From Clostridiales bacterium (GTDB lineage Bacteria; Bacillota; Clostridia; UBA1381), in assembly GCA_029226975.1 (NCBI GenBank), contig JAQXZB010000015.1, positions 20,222-84,221 on the forward strand: 64,000 bases of DNA, in the 5' to 3' direction. The translations under genes were made by a program, and so were the position numbers. A model generated the notes under the pieces. It saw nothing but the letters and a program-made list of their open reading frames with translations. It had not been told where the DNA came from and did not search any database. Shown piece by piece: positions 1 through 8,785 of this stretch; within the stretch, counting starts at the first letter, position 1; the number at the start of each line of letters is the position of its first letter.

Positions 1-369
1 CCGTATATTATAAATATGTTGTTGTAAAAATCTACTTGGGTAAAAAGTTGATATAACTATTATAGTAGATTTTACCGCAGATGTCAAGTGTGGAAAAGCT
101 GATGGTGAAAATTGTATAATCGAATAAATTTGCGTTGGTAAAAGAGTTGAATTTTGCAATAAAGGGGAAAAGTAGGCATTGCGCGGGCTAAGTACGGTAT
201 GATAGACTGAGATCACAAAAAAATGCGGGATTTTGCTTGGAGCGAAACCTTGCGTGAAAACTGCAATGGGTTAAAAGTTGCAAAATAAAATCCGGCGTAA
301 CGGGGTTTTGTTTCAGTGAAAAATTCCCGTCAGGGAAAATCAAAATTATCTATAAAAGGAGAGAGTAAA
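1..369. other. Leader region before the sugar ABC operon
   Basis: No gene is visible in these 369 bases. Positions 31-76 contain a near-perfect inverted repeat with arms AAAATCTACT and AGTAGATTTT, which could be the terminator of a gene outside the window or an operator. The rest is AT-rich, with no convincing sigma-A promoter that I can place. A Shine-Dalgarno (AAAGGAGAG, about 355-363) precedes the GTG at 370. Confidence 0.5.
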
Positions 370-1791
370 GTGAAAAAAAGAAAATGTGAAAAGCGGTCTA
401 AGGCTTTGCGTGTAATTGCGCTTGCAACAGTGCTTGCGCTGACGGCGGGAGCTGTCGGCGGCTGTGCCGGCGGCAAGGATAAGGATGCACAGGGCAGAAC
501 AAGGGTATCGGTTGTCTGGCCTCAGAAGGAGGGCCCGAGTCTTGACAAGATGGAGGCACGAAAGGTGACCTACGAGGAGAACAATCCGGACGCCGTTATT
601 GAAAGGGATTCATGGCAGTTTGACTTAAAGACCTTTTATGCAAAGGCGGCGGGCGGTCAGCTTCCCACAGTTTATGACACTAATTTTACGGAGATTCCTC
701 AAATTATTGCATCCGAGTACTCTGCCGATCTTACTGATGTGTTAAAGAAACGGGGTTATGAGGGTAAGCTGTCGGACAAGGTACTTGAGGTAATATCCAG
801 AGACGGAAAGATATATGCGCTGCCGTATACGGCATATGTTTTGGGTTTGGGATACAATACGGAAATGTTTGAAGCAGCAGGACTTATGGAGCCGGACGGA
901 ACACCGAAGCAGCCCAAGGACTGGAATGAGGTTGCGGAGTTTGCTCAGAAGATAAAGGCGGCTACGGGAAAACCGGGATTTGTATTCCCCACAGCCAACA
1001 ATAACGGCGGCTGGATATTCACTTCTCTGGCATGGTCTTTCGGAGCGGAGTTCGTAAAGCAGGACGCAGACGGCAATTGGCAGGCGGCCTTCAACAGCCC
1101 CGAAGCGGCTGAGGCGCTTCAGTATATTAAGGATTTAAAGTGGAAGTATGATGTTCTTCCCTCGAATATTCTTGTAGACGACAAGGAATACTATAAAACC
1201 TTTGCAACGGGAAATGCGGGTATGATTATAACTGCGGGAGATTATCCCAGAAAGGTTGTTCAGTATGATATGCAGCCGGAGCAGTCGGGAATTATGGCAA
1301 TACCGGCAGGACCGAAGCGTCATGTAACGCTTATGGGCGGCGGCGTTTGCTGTATTGCTCCCAACTCAACCGAGGATCAGATTGACGCGGCTGTACGCTG
1401 GATTGAAATGACAACCAATTTCAATGCAACAGATGAATACAAGGACAGCGTCAAGAAAGATATAGAAATCAAGCTTGGAGAAAATCAGCTCATCGGTATC
1501 AAGGATATGTCGATATGGTCAGCGGATACGGAAGCGGTTGAATACAGAAACGGTCTTATAGATAAAAATGCAAACATAAACACGAATCATGTAAAGCTTT
1601 ACAATGAATTTGTTGAAAATATGCCCTGTGAGGTGCAGGCAGAGGTTCCGGTATGCGCTCAGGAGCTTTACGGAATTTTGGACAACTGCATACAGGAAGT
1701 TTTAAACAACGAAAATGCAGACTGTGCACAGCTGCTTGAAAGCGCGGCATCGGAGTATCAGACAAATTATCTCAATAACATTGATTATTGA
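370..1791 (+). CDS. Sugar ABC transporter substrate-binding lipoprotein (family 1 solute-binding protein)
   Basis: This is the extracellular sugar-capture subunit of an ABC importer, anchored to the outer face of the membrane. From the GTG at 370 the product is 473 residues. It has a basic N-terminus, a hydrophobic stretch and a lipobox (A-V-G-G-C, lipidated Cys near residue 32), then a periplasmic-binding-protein-like body. An upstream GTG at 316 is also in frame, but only 370 has a well-spaced ribosome site (AAAGGAGAG). Two permease genes follow with short gaps, which fixes the role. No ATPase gene is present, so the system probably borrows a shared MsmX-type ATPase encoded elsewhere, as is common for such Bacillota importers. 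The substrate cannot be read from sequence; the neighbours suggest an oligosaccharide or uronic-acid-containing sugar. Confidence 0.9.
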   Translation: MKKRKCEKRSKALRVIALATVLALTAGAVGGCAGGKDKDAQGRTRVSVVWPQKEGPSLDKMEARKVTYEENNPDAVIERDSWQFDLKTFYAKAAGGQLPTVYDTNFTEIPQIIASEYSADLTDVLKKRGYEGKLSDKVLEVISRDGKIYALPYTAYVLGLGYNTEMFEAAGLMEPDGTPKQPKDWNEVAEFAQKIKAATGKPGFVFPTANNNGGWIFTSLAWSFGAEFVKQDADGNWQAAFNSPEAAEALQYIKDLKWKYDVLPSNILVDDKEYYKTFATGNAGMIITAGDYPRKVVQYDMQPEQSGIMAIPAGPKRHVTLMGGGVCCIAPNSTEDQIDAAVRWIEMTTNFNATDEYKDSVKKDIEIKLGENQLIGIKDMSIWSADTEAVEYRNGLIDKNANINTNHVKLYNEFVENMPCEVQAEVPVCAQELYGILDNCIQEVLNNENADCAQLLESAASEYQTNYLNNIDY

Positions 1792-1826
1792 TTTGTGCCG
1801 CCTACGGCGGCAGAATGGAGGAATAA
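1789..1826 (+). repeat. Repeated leader module, copy 1
   Basis: This copy starts TGATTTGTGCCG, has a small GC-rich palindrome (GCCGCCTACGGCGGC) and ends GAATGGAGGAATAA, which supplies the ribosome site for the next gene. The same start and end blocks recur at 16587-16625 before another gene, with a different middle. Confidence 0.6.
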
Positions 1827-1830
1827 CATA

Positions 1831-2757
1831 ATGAAAGTTTCTCGAAACAAACCGGGAACTGCAACATTGAAGAAAAAACGATGGACTCGAAGTGACACTA
1901 CGGCATGGCTGCTGATGCTTCCCATGGTTTTGGTGATGTATCTTATGATATGGCGCCCGACCGTAATGGGTGCGGTATGGTCATTCTTCAAGATGAAGGG
2001 GTATTCGGTTGACAAGTTTATAGGACTTGAGAATTTTCGGCTGGTTGTTACAAACACTCAGTTTTTGCCCACGCTTTGGAATACGGTGCAGTATGTATTC
2101 TGGTCGCTTGTTATCGGCTTTTTGCCGCCTGTGGTTATTGCCGTTATACTAAACGAGATGGTACATTTTAAGAGCGGGTTTAGGGTTACAATATATCTGC
2201 CGGCAGTAATTCCCGGAATTGCGGGAATGCTTATGTGGTATTACATATACTACCCGGATCAGACAGGTCTTTTGAATATGCTGTTTGGCAAGCTTGGAAT
2301 AGAGCCGTTTAACTGGCTGAATAATTCAAAGTTTGTAATACCCGGTATAGTGATTTATATGTCATGGCAAGGCTTTGCGGGAACGATGCTTCTGTACTAT
2401 GCGTCGGTTCAGTCCGTATCGGCGGAGCTGTATGAAGCGGCATTGATCGACGGTGCGGGTATATGGAAGCGTGCATGGCATGTTACAAGACCGCAGCTTG
2501 CGGGGATTTTGCTCCTAAACTTAGTCCGCCAGATTATAGCGGTGTTCCAGGTAATGGAACAGCCGCTCGCCATGACGGGCGGAGGTCCCAACGGAGCTTC
2601 CATATCACTGGCATATCAGCTTTATTTATACGGCTTTAACAGCGGAGGTAAGGCTACGGGACAGGCTATGGCGCTTGGAGTAATAATCTTCTTGATACTT
2701 ATAGTATTCACCTGCTTCTATTTCTGGATCAATAAGCGTATTGAGGACAATTATTAA
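1831..2757 (+). CDS. Sugar ABC transporter permease (MalF/LplB type)
   Basis: This is an integral membrane subunit of the importer whose binding protein is encoded just upstream. The 308 residues contain about six hydrophobic segments and, near residue 200-225, the cytoplasmic EAA loop (Y-E-A-A-L-I-D-G-A-G) that docks the ATPase. The ATG at 1831 is preferred because GGAGG lies about 10 bases upstream; a longer reading frame from 1795 runs through the repeated leader module and has no ribosome site. The next gene is a second permease 13 bases downstream, so the pair forms the usual heterodimeric channel. No fusion or truncation is seen. Confidence 0.92.
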   Translation: MKVSRNKPGTATLKKKRWTRSDTTAWLLMLPMVLVMYLMIWRPTVMGAVWSFFKMKGYSVDKFIGLENFRLVVTNTQFLPTLWNTVQYVFWSLVIGFLPPVVIAVILNEMVHFKSGFRVTIYLPAVIPGIAGMLMWYYIYYPDQTGLLNMLFGKLGIEPFNWLNNSKFVIPGIVIYMSWQGFAGTMLLYYASVQSVSAELYEAALIDGAGIWKRAWHVTRPQLAGILLLNLVRQIIAVFQVMEQPLAMTGGGPNGASISLAYQLYLYGFNSGGKATGQAMALGVIIFLILIVFTCFYFWINKRIEDNY

Positions 2758-2770
2758 GGGGTGAGTGGAT

Positions 2771-3682
2771 ATGACAAAAAGATTTAAAAACAAACCGACA
2801 GGACTTTTGAGTTTTTCGGATTTAAAGACACCAAAGGGAAAGATTGTATACTGGTTATTCTTTGCGCTGCTGCTGATTGCCTGTCTTGTTGCGGTTATTC
2901 CGGCGATTTGGACGATTTTAACGGCATTTAAGGATACACAGGAGATATATTCGGAATTTACCTTTTTACCGAAGAATATGTCATGGGGCAGGATTGTAAC
3001 AAGACTGTCGGAATCATGGGCTGCCCTGCAGCTTGGAGGCTCCGTATTCAACACGATTATACTTTCAGTCGGAAATCTTGTTATGACGGTTATAGTGTGC
3101 GGAATAGGCGGATATGTTCTTTCAAAGCTTAAGCCCAAAGGGTACAAGCTGATATTTACCCTTGTGGTATGGACAATGATGATGCCGGGTCAAATGCGTC
3201 TGGTTCCCTGTTATATATCATACCTGCATTTCCCGTTTGCCTATGACATAGGCGGGGTAAGTCTGCTTGACACCTACTGGCCCATGTGGCTCGGTGCGGC
3301 GGCGAATGCCTTTAACGTGATACTGTTTAAAAACAGCTTTGACGGGCTGTCGCAGTCATATGTTGATGCGGCAAAGATTGACGGCTGCGGGGATGTCGGT
3401 ACGTTTTTTAAGATTATGCTTCCGCTTGCAATGCCGATTGTGATTTTTGTTTCAATCGGAGCGCTGAGCGGTGCATGGGCTGAGTTCTTTACACCAATGC
3501 TTGTACTTGACAAAAACACAGTGCTTCCGGTTAAGATATATAGGCTGGCGGGAGATACAAGTATTAAGATGAATACATATTTTATGGCTCTTGTATTCTC
3601 GTGTGTACCTACATTCTTAATATTCCTTATATTCCAGAGGCATATTCTGGGAGGTGTCAACATCGGAGGAGTTAAGGGGTAA
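2771..3682 (+). CDS. Sugar ABC transporter permease (MalG/LplC type)
   Basis: This is the second membrane subunit of the importer. It has 303 residues with six predicted transmembrane segments and an EAA loop (V-D-A-A-K-I-D-G-C-G) around residue 195. The start at ATG 2771 is set by AAGGGGTGA at 2757-2764; a GTG at 2765 lies too close to that site. It ends the operon, with a hairpin terminator at 3707-3729. The order binding protein, permease, permease is the standard carbohydrate-uptake-1 layout. Confidence 0.92.
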   Translation: MTKRFKNKPTGLLSFSDLKTPKGKIVYWLFFALLLIACLVAVIPAIWTILTAFKDTQEIYSEFTFLPKNMSWGRIVTRLSESWAALQLGGSVFNTIILSVGNLVMTVIVCGIGGYVLSKLKPKGYKLIFTLVVWTMMMPGQMRLVPCYISYLHFPFAYDIGGVSLLDTYWPMWLGAAANAFNVILFKNSFDGLSQSYVDAAKIDGCGDVGTFFKIMLPLAMPIVIFVSIGALSGAWAEFFTPMLVLDKNTVLPVKIYRLAGDTSIKMNTYFMALVFSCVPTFLIFLIFQRHILGGVNIGGVKG

Positions 3683-3706
3683 TGAGCCTTTATGACATGA
3701 TTTAAG

Positions 3707-3729
3707 AACCGTCCTTTGGGGCGGTTTTT
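3707..3729 (+). terminator. Rho-independent terminator after the sugar ABC operon
   Basis: Arms AACCGTCC and GGGCGGTT (one G-U pair) close a four-base loop and are followed by TTTTT. Confidence 0.85.
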
Positions 3730-3755
3730 AAATACAACAAATTTATTAAAAACGC

Positions 3756-3784
3756 TTGATAATTCCCAAGGCTTATGGTATACT
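3756..3784 (+). promoter_or_regulatory. Sigma-A promoter of the SGNH esterase gene
   Basis: TTGATA at 3756-3761 and TATACT at 3779-3784, separated by 17 bases. Confidence 0.75.
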
Positions 3785-3833
3785 TATGGCGAGCATTAAA
3801 GGCTCTTAAAATGTATTTTGGAGATGAATGATA

Positions 3834-4493
3834 ATGATATTTGAAAACGGAGACAGAATTGTATTTGCCGGGGATTCGGTAACGGACATGGGAAGCGCTC
3901 AGCCTGTGGGCGAGGGCTTGTTCGATAATTTGGGACAGGGTTATGTGAGAGTTATAGAAAATTTGCTTACGGCCTGTTATCCCGAGCTTAATATAAGAGT
4001 TACAAATTCCGGAATAAGCGGAAATACAAGCCGGGATTTGATTGAAAGATACGATCGTGATGTGGTTGAGTTAAAGCCTGACTGGGTATCGATATGTATC
4101 GGTATAAATGATGTATGGCGGCAGTTTGATACTCCGGCTATGAAAGACGCTCAGGTCATGCCGCAGGAGTATGAGCAAAATGTGGAAAAAATGATTACCG
4201 CCGTAAAGGACAAGGTAAAGGGAGTGCTGATTTTATCGCCCTATTACATGGAGCCTAATCGTGAGGACATGATGAGGGCGAGAATGGATGAGTATGTTGC
4301 CATATGCCAAAAGCTGGCGGACAAATACGGTTGTATTTTTGTGAATTTCCAGAAAATGTACGAGGATTTCTTTAAAATACGTCATTCAAGCTGTATCGCA
4401 TGGGACAGAGTTCACCCTAACGAGATGGGAGCAACGCTTATGGCAAAAACAGTGCTTGACGCGTGCGGATTTGACTATTACCACAGTATATAG
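3834..4493 (+). CDS. SGNH/GDSL-family esterase
   Basis: This is a small cytoplasmic hydrolase (no signal peptide) of the SGNH superfamily, which removes acyl, often acetyl, groups from carbohydrates. All four blocks are visible: G-D-S-V-T-D near residue 10 with the nucleophile Ser, a Gly in G-I-S-G-N-T, the Asn in G-I-N-D, and the catalytic Asp and His in W-D-R-V-H-P near residue 195. At 219 residues it matches the family's rhamnogalacturonan-acetylesterase-like branch in length. ATG 3834 sits 10 bases after GGAG; ATG 3828 is an alternative only 4 bases away. It stands alone between a promoter and a terminator, within a carbohydrate region, so deacetylation of imported oligosaccharides is a reasonable inference. 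Confidence 0.9.
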   Translation: MIFENGDRIVFAGDSVTDMGSAQPVGEGLFDNLGQGYVRVIENLLTACYPELNIRVTNSGISGNTSRDLIERYDRDVVELKPDWVSICIGINDVWRQFDTPAMKDAQVMPQEYEQNVEKMITAVKDKVKGVLILSPYYMEPNREDMMRARMDEYVAICQKLADKYGCIFVNFQKMYEDFFKIRHSSCIAWDRVHPNEMGATLMAKTVLDACGFDYYHSI

Positions 4494-4495
4494 GC

Positions 4496-4526
4496 AGAGC
4501 CTTCGGGCTTTGTCTCATTTTTTTGT
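4496..4526 (+). terminator. Terminator after the SGNH esterase
   Basis: A GCAGAGCC stem with a TTCG loop and partner GGCTTTGTC is followed by a run of T. Confidence 0.75.
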
Positions 4527-4543
4527 CTGATAAAAAAACCAGT

Positions 4544-4602
4544 TTTTGTGCATCTATACAGGGATAATATGTATTGACTGTGTATAGGTGAGATGTTAAA
4601 AT
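4544..4602 (+). promoter_or_regulatory. Promoter and probable activator site of the AraC gene
   Basis: TTGACT (4574-4579), 17 bases, TAAAAT (4597-4602). A 33-base block at 4544-4576, starting TTTTGTGCATC and ending next to the -35 box, matches 7597-7629 at 27 of 33 positions, at the same distance from the -35 box. A second element, CTATACA (4554-4560) with TGTATAG (4581-4587), is an exact inverted repeat straddling the -35 box. Both suggest binding by a regulator, most simply the AraC protein encoded next. Confidence 0.7.
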
Positions 4603-4637
4603 AAAAGAGTGAAATATAGCTTTTGGGGGACGGTTTT

Positions 4638-5573
4638 ATGAAGTGCTTTCAAATTGATTTGAATGAAGTCTTAAGAGTTGTGCTTCTCGGCAAGGAAGCG
4701 CTTATACCTCCGCGTATGCATTATTCAAGGTATCTTACGGAATATGTTATGTATGTGGTAGTAAAGGGCAGTCTTGTGCTTAACGTTAATATGGATACGG
4801 TGACCCTTGAAGCGGGAGATGTGTATTTGTTTCGGGAGGGCGATCAGCAGGTTCCGGCAAAGAGCAGCTTTTGTGAATATTATTATATTCATTTCCGTGC
4901 TGAGCGTATCCGCGAAACAGAGCTTTCCGAAGCTGAGTATGAAGCAGTGCTTCAGAAAAAACGTGAGCAGTGCATGAGGGCGGATTCCTTCAGTACGCAG
5001 TGCTACGATTTTCTTAATGTGGTTATTAAGCAGAAAAATCATATTGCATCCGAAAAGCTCTTTAACAGCATTAAGGAGCTTATGCAAAACAGCATACTTA
5101 CAACCGACTGCAAATACCCGAAAAAAAGGCTTGCGGTGTCAAATGCTCTGGCGTCCGTTTTAATAAAACTGGAAAACAACAGTATTCAAAGAGGAAGCAG
5201 CAATAAGCAAAAAAGTCGCAAAAGCTATGAAACCGCCCGTAAAATTGCGTCGTATATCGAGCAGCATTATGCCGAGCCGATTACGGGAAAGCTTATCGAG
5301 CAGAAATTCTTTTTAAGCTATGACTATGTAAATACGGTATTTTGCGAGATTATGGGATGTACCATAATTAAATACTGCAATATCGTTCGTATTCAGCACG
5401 CTAAGGCGAAAATGCGGGCAACAAACCTGACGATTAAGGAAGTGGCTATGGAAACGGGTTTTGAAAATGCGTATTATTTCAGCCGCTTGTTTAAGAAAAA
5501 TGAGGGAATTTCTCCGTCGGAATATAAAAGAAAATTTTTAAAGGTATTGGACAAGGAAGGAACTGACGAATAA
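4638..5573 (+). CDS. AraC-family transcriptional regulator
   Basis: This is a DNA-binding regulator of 311 residues. The N-terminal part (about 15-90) is a cupin-like ligand-sensing domain. The C-terminal 100 residues carry two helix-turn-helix units, with the signature I-K-E-V-A-M-E-T-G-F followed by Y-Y-F-S-R-L-F-K-K. ATG 4638 follows GGGGGAC; an upstream in-frame TTG is less likely. It is followed after one base by a putative glycosidase gene, so the two are co-transcribed. A shared promoter block upstream of this gene and of the catabolic run at 7719 makes it the best candidate regulator of both, with autoregulation. The sensed sugar is unknown. Confidence 0.9.
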   Translation: MKCFQIDLNEVLRVVLLGKEALIPPRMHYSRYLTEYVMYVVVKGSLVLNVNMDTVTLEAGDVYLFREGDQQVPAKSSFCEYYYIHFRAERIRETELSEAEYEAVLQKKREQCMRADSFSTQCYDFLNVVIKQKNHIASEKLFNSIKELMQNSILTTDCKYPKKRLAVSNALASVLIKLENNSIQRGSSNKQKSRKSYETARKIASYIEQHYAEPITGKLIEQKFFLSYDYVNTVFCEIMGCTIIKYCNIVRIQHAKAKMRATNLTIKEVAMETGFENAYYFSRLFKKNEGISPSEYKRKFLKVLDKEGTDE

Positions 5574-5574
5574 T

Positions 5575-7587
5575 ATGAAAAACGAAAGGTTTTGTGTAAG
5601 CATTGATGAAAATACGGGATTTATCACATCAATTGTAAACAGAAAAGACCCTTATGAGATGAACTGGTGCGCCGAGGACGGACAATGGGGAAAAATTCAT
5701 CAAAGAAACTGGAACGCATGGACGGGGGAATTGGGCGAGATAGAGGAAAAGAAAATGAGGCTCATATCCTTTGCCCAAAACGATAACAGCTCAAAGACTG
5801 TATACAGTAACGGAGAACTTTCTGTTACGGTAAGCAGAAGCTTTAAGGCTAACGGTAATTTTGTCGAAAACTATACCATAAAGAATTTAACTGATACCGT
5901 TGTATGTGTAAACCGCGACAACTTTGGCATTGAAACACCCTTTAATGACCGGTATCCCAATGCGGAGGAGTGTATGATACATCACTGCAACGCGCATATT
6001 TGGTGCGGGCACAATATAACATGGGTAAACGCTCTTAGAATGGGCGACTCCGATATAAATTTAGGCTTGTATCTGACAAAGGGCGCAATAGACTGCTATG
6101 ACCAGAACAGATGCGGGGATCGCAATATATGCGGTGGCTGCACAAGAGGAGTGTTTGTGCTTGAGCCGGAAAGTATGCTGCTTATGAGCGGCGAGGAATA
6201 TGAGCTTGAATGGGAGCTTTTCTGGCATGAGGGCAAAGAGGATTTCATGTCCAAAATCAGCGGCTTTAAGGGTTATATAGGAATTGATGCGGTTCACTAC
6301 ACCGTTTTTGAAGATGAGAATATCGATTTTACAGTAGTATGCGATGAAACGCCGAAGATAAAATGCGGCGGTGAAATTGTTCCCATAAAAAAGAACGATA
6401 AGGGATATAGGATTGTTTACAAAGCGTCTGCCGGTGAGTATCGCTTTTTGATAAAGGCGGGAAATGTATGCACATGGGCGGAATTTATGGTAAAAATCCC
6501 GTTTAAGGATTTGTTGGAGAAAAGAATTCATTTTATCATTGATAATCAGCAGTGCACAGACCCAAAAAGTCCCTTGTGCGGAGCGTTTTTGATATATGAT
6601 AATGACTATGACAGCGTGTATTTTGATTATGCAAACCCCGACCACAACGCCTGCCGGGAGAGAATGAATATTCCGCTTTTGCTGATGAAATATCTGCAGG
6701 TCAAAAACGACCCCAAGGTGAGAAAAGCGGTCGATTTGTATATGGAATTTGTGCTTAGAGAATTTTATGACGAGGAAACCGGCGAGGTGTTTAACACGAT
6801 AGGCAAAAACCGGGATCAGTTAAGACTTTACAATGCTCCGGGCGTTATGCAGATATTTGGCGAAATGTATTTTATTACCCGCGACGAGGTTTACCTTAAG
6901 CATATTATGAAGCTTGCAAAAAACTATTACGGCATAGGCGGAGAAAAGTGCTATGCAAACGGTCTTACGATCGGGAAGATAATCCGTGCCTTTATGATGG
7001 CAGGAAATGACGGGAATACGCAAAAGATGATGACATATTTCCAAAAGCACGTTGATAATATTATGGGCAACGGCACCGCTTACCCAAAGCATGAGGTGAA
7101 TTATGAGCAGACAATTGTAACTCCGGCGGTAAATTATATCTCCGAAATGGGCGCATTAAGAGAGGATAAGGAGCGCTACATAACCGAGGCAACAAAGCAT
7201 ATTAAGATTTTGGAGCGTTTTTCGGGAATGCAGCCGAGCTTCCATTTAAATGAGATTGCAATCCGATTTTGGGATGATTATTGGTTTGGCAAAAACAGAA
7301 CGGTAGGCGATACTCTGCCTCATCATTTAAGCTGTTTAAGTGCCCGCGCATATCTTTCCTACGGTTTATTAAGCGGCAAAAAACAATGGATAGAAAAAGC
7401 CGAGGAATGTATAAGAAACTGTATGTGTCTTATTAAGGACAACGGCAGGGGTGCGGCGGCATATGTATATCCTTATAAGGTGGACGCAAAACGAGGCGAA
7501 TTCTATGACCCATGGTCAAACGACCAGGATTTGGTACTGTATGACGCGCTGTATTTTGCGGATCATACCGATACATTCCAAATCTAA
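5575..7587 (+). CDS. Uncharacterised protein, six-hairpin-glycosidase-like (putative glycoside hydrolase)
   Basis: I cannot assign a named family. The 670-residue protein has no signal peptide or membrane segment, so it should act in the cytoplasm. Residues about 1-220 look beta-rich (repeated aromatic and acidic strands, and a Cys/Trp-rich patch near 125-185). Residues about 320-670 are helical, with recurring aromatic repeats, the pattern of an (alpha/alpha)6 toroid as in GH88, GH105, GH127 and related enzymes. Acidic residues in R-F-W-D-D-Y-W and W-S-N-D-Q-D could be catalytic, but this is a guess. It starts one base after the AraC stop codon and shares its promoter. With a PL8 lyase nearby and no recognisable GH88 or GH105, a role in cleaving unsaturated or uronic oligosaccharides is possible but unproven. 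Confidence 0.6.
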   Translation: MKNERFCVSIDENTGFITSIVNRKDPYEMNWCAEDGQWGKIHQRNWNAWTGELGEIEEKKMRLISFAQNDNSSKTVYSNGELSVTVSRSFKANGNFVENYTIKNLTDTVVCVNRDNFGIETPFNDRYPNAEECMIHHCNAHIWCGHNITWVNALRMGDSDINLGLYLTKGAIDCYDQNRCGDRNICGGCTRGVFVLEPESMLLMSGEEYELEWELFWHEGKEDFMSKISGFKGYIGIDAVHYTVFEDENIDFTVVCDETPKIKCGGEIVPIKKNDKGYRIVYKASAGEYRFLIKAGNVCTWAEFMVKIPFKDLLEKRIHFIIDNQQCTDPKSPLCGAFLIYDNDYDSVYFDYANPDHNACRERMNIPLLLMKYLQVKNDPKVRKAVDLYMEFVLREFYDEETGEVFNTIGKNRDQLRLYNAPGVMQIFGEMYFITRDEVYLKHIMKLAKNYYGIGGEKCYANGLTIGKIIRAFMMAGNDGNTQKMMTYFQKHVDNIMGNGTAYPKHEVNYEQTIVTPAVNYISEMGALREDKERYITEATKHIKILERFSGMQPSFHLNEIAIRFWDDYWFGKNRTVGDTLPHHLSCLSARAYLSYGLLSGKKQWIEKAEECIRNCMCLIKDNGRGAAAYVYPYKVDAKRGEFYDPWSNDQDLVLYDALYFADHTDTFQI

Positions 7588-7596
7588 AATTATAGG

Positions 7597-7687
7597 TTTT
7601 GTGCATCAACAAAGCGGTAATATGCATTGTAATTTTTAAAAATAGATGTTTAAATATATGAGTAGGCAGGATAGTGTCTACTCATAT
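7597..7687 (+). promoter_or_regulatory. Promoter of the catabolic run with a shared activator site and an inverted repeat
   Basis: The block 7597-7629 matches 4544-4576 at 27 of 33 positions. The -35 candidate TTGTAA (7627-7632) and -10 candidate TTAAAT (7650-7655) are 17 bases apart, and AGATGTT before the -10 is also shared with the AraC promoter. The weak boxes suit an activator-dependent promoter. Directly downstream, ATATGAGTAG (7656-7665) and CTACTCATAT (7678-7687) form an exact inverted repeat, either an operator or a 5' stem on the transcript. Confidence 0.65.
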
Positions 7688-7718
7688 TTATTAAGTGATT
7701 AAATTTGGAGGTAAGCAT

Positions 7719-8771
7719 ATGGCAAAAATCAAACTGGATGAGCTTAGAAGATTTTCGGCTAAAGCCCTTGTAAAGGCGGGGATGAGCGAGGAGGATGCGG
7801 CAACAACCGCCGAGGTTCTCATAACCACCGACACCTTCGGAGTGCTGACCCACGGTACGAAAAACCTGTATCAGTACATACTTAAAATGCAGGCGGGCGG
7901 ACTTGACGCAAAGGCTGCTGCGACTGTTGAGGGCGAGGGTCCCTCATGGGCAATCATAAACGGCAACAAGGCGGTAGGTATGGTTTCTGCCTGCAAGGCT
8001 ATGAATTTGGCAATTAAAAAGGCAAAGGAAACGGGCGTTGCATATGTGGGAGTTAAAAACAGCTGTCACTTCGGTGCAGCGGGGTACTATGCAAACCTTG
8101 CTGCAAAAGAGGGAATGATAGGACTTGCGATGAGTAACGCAGATCCTGTAATTGCTGTTCCGAACGGCTGCAAAAAGGCGATTGGAACAAACCCGTTTTC
8201 GTTTGCGGCTCCCTTGGGAAACGGCAAAAGCGTATTTTTGGATATTGCTCTTAGTAATGTGGCTGCTTTAAAGGTAATTATGGCACAGGAAAAAGGAATG
8301 GCAATTCCCGATACATGGCTTGTGGACAGAGATGGACTTCCCACAACCGATGCAGGCAAATTCCCCAAGGAGGCAAGTCTTCAGCCCATGGGTGCGCATA
8401 AGGGATACGGTCTGGCGGTACTGGTTGAGATACTTGCAGCCGTTATTACCGGTGCGGGGCTTTTAAGCGAGATTACAAGCTGGAATTTGGATTTATCATC
8501 AACAAATAATGCAGGTCACGGATTTATTGCCGTTGATGTGTCAAAAATGATGCCCTATGAAAAGTTCATTGAGCGTATGAACAAAATGGCACAGGAGCTT
8601 AAAAATGCGCCAAAAGCAAAAAATGCCGACAGGATTTATCTGCCCGGTGAGATGGAATGGGACAAGAGAAGTGCGGCATTAGAAAGCGGAGAAATCGAGA
8701 TTACCGACGCAATGGCACAAAGCTACATAAAATTATCGGAATTGACCGGTGTTGAAATTAAATTTAATTAA
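7719..8771 (+). CDS. Malate/lactate dehydrogenase family (Ldh_2) NAD(P)-dependent oxidoreductase
   Basis: A cytoplasmic 2-hydroxy-acid/2-keto-acid oxidoreductase of 350 residues, the usual family length. The family is unrelated to Rossmann-fold lactate dehydrogenases and includes ureidoglycolate, sulfolactate and 2,3-diketogulonate (YiaK) enzymes. Recognisable blocks are T-F-G-V-L-T-H-G (catalytic His near residue 45), N-S-C-H-F-G-A-A-G-Y-Y, G-T-N-P-F-S-F-A-A-P and G-A-H-K-G-Y-G-L-A. ATG 7719 follows GGAGG at correct spacing. It opens the catabolic run and is 14 bases from an aldolase gene. Substrate is not readable; a sugar acid, keto-acid or glycerate is consistent with neighbours. Confidence 0.85.
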   Translation: MAKIKLDELRRFSAKALVKAGMSEEDAATTAEVLITTDTFGVLTHGTKNLYQYILKMQAGGLDAKAAATVEGEGPSWAIINGNKAVGMVSACKAMNLAIKKAKETGVAYVGVKNSCHFGAAGYYANLAAKEGMIGLAMSNADPVIAVPNGCKKAIGTNPFSFAAPLGNGKSVFLDIALSNVAALKVIMAQEKGMAIPDTWLVDRDGLPTTDAGKFPKEASLQPMGAHKGYGLAVLVEILAAVITGAGLLSEITSWNLDLSSTNNAGHGFIAVDVSKMMPYEKFIERMNKMAQELKNAPKAKNADRIYLPGEMEWDKRSAALESGEIEITDAMAQSYIKLSELTGVEIKFN

Positions 8772-8785
8772 CGGAGGATATAATC

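Noticed and set aside
2626..3147. 173-codon minus-strand frame inside the second permease gene
   Set aside because: It is antisense to a complete permease with clear motifs, has no ribosome site and resembles no protein I know.
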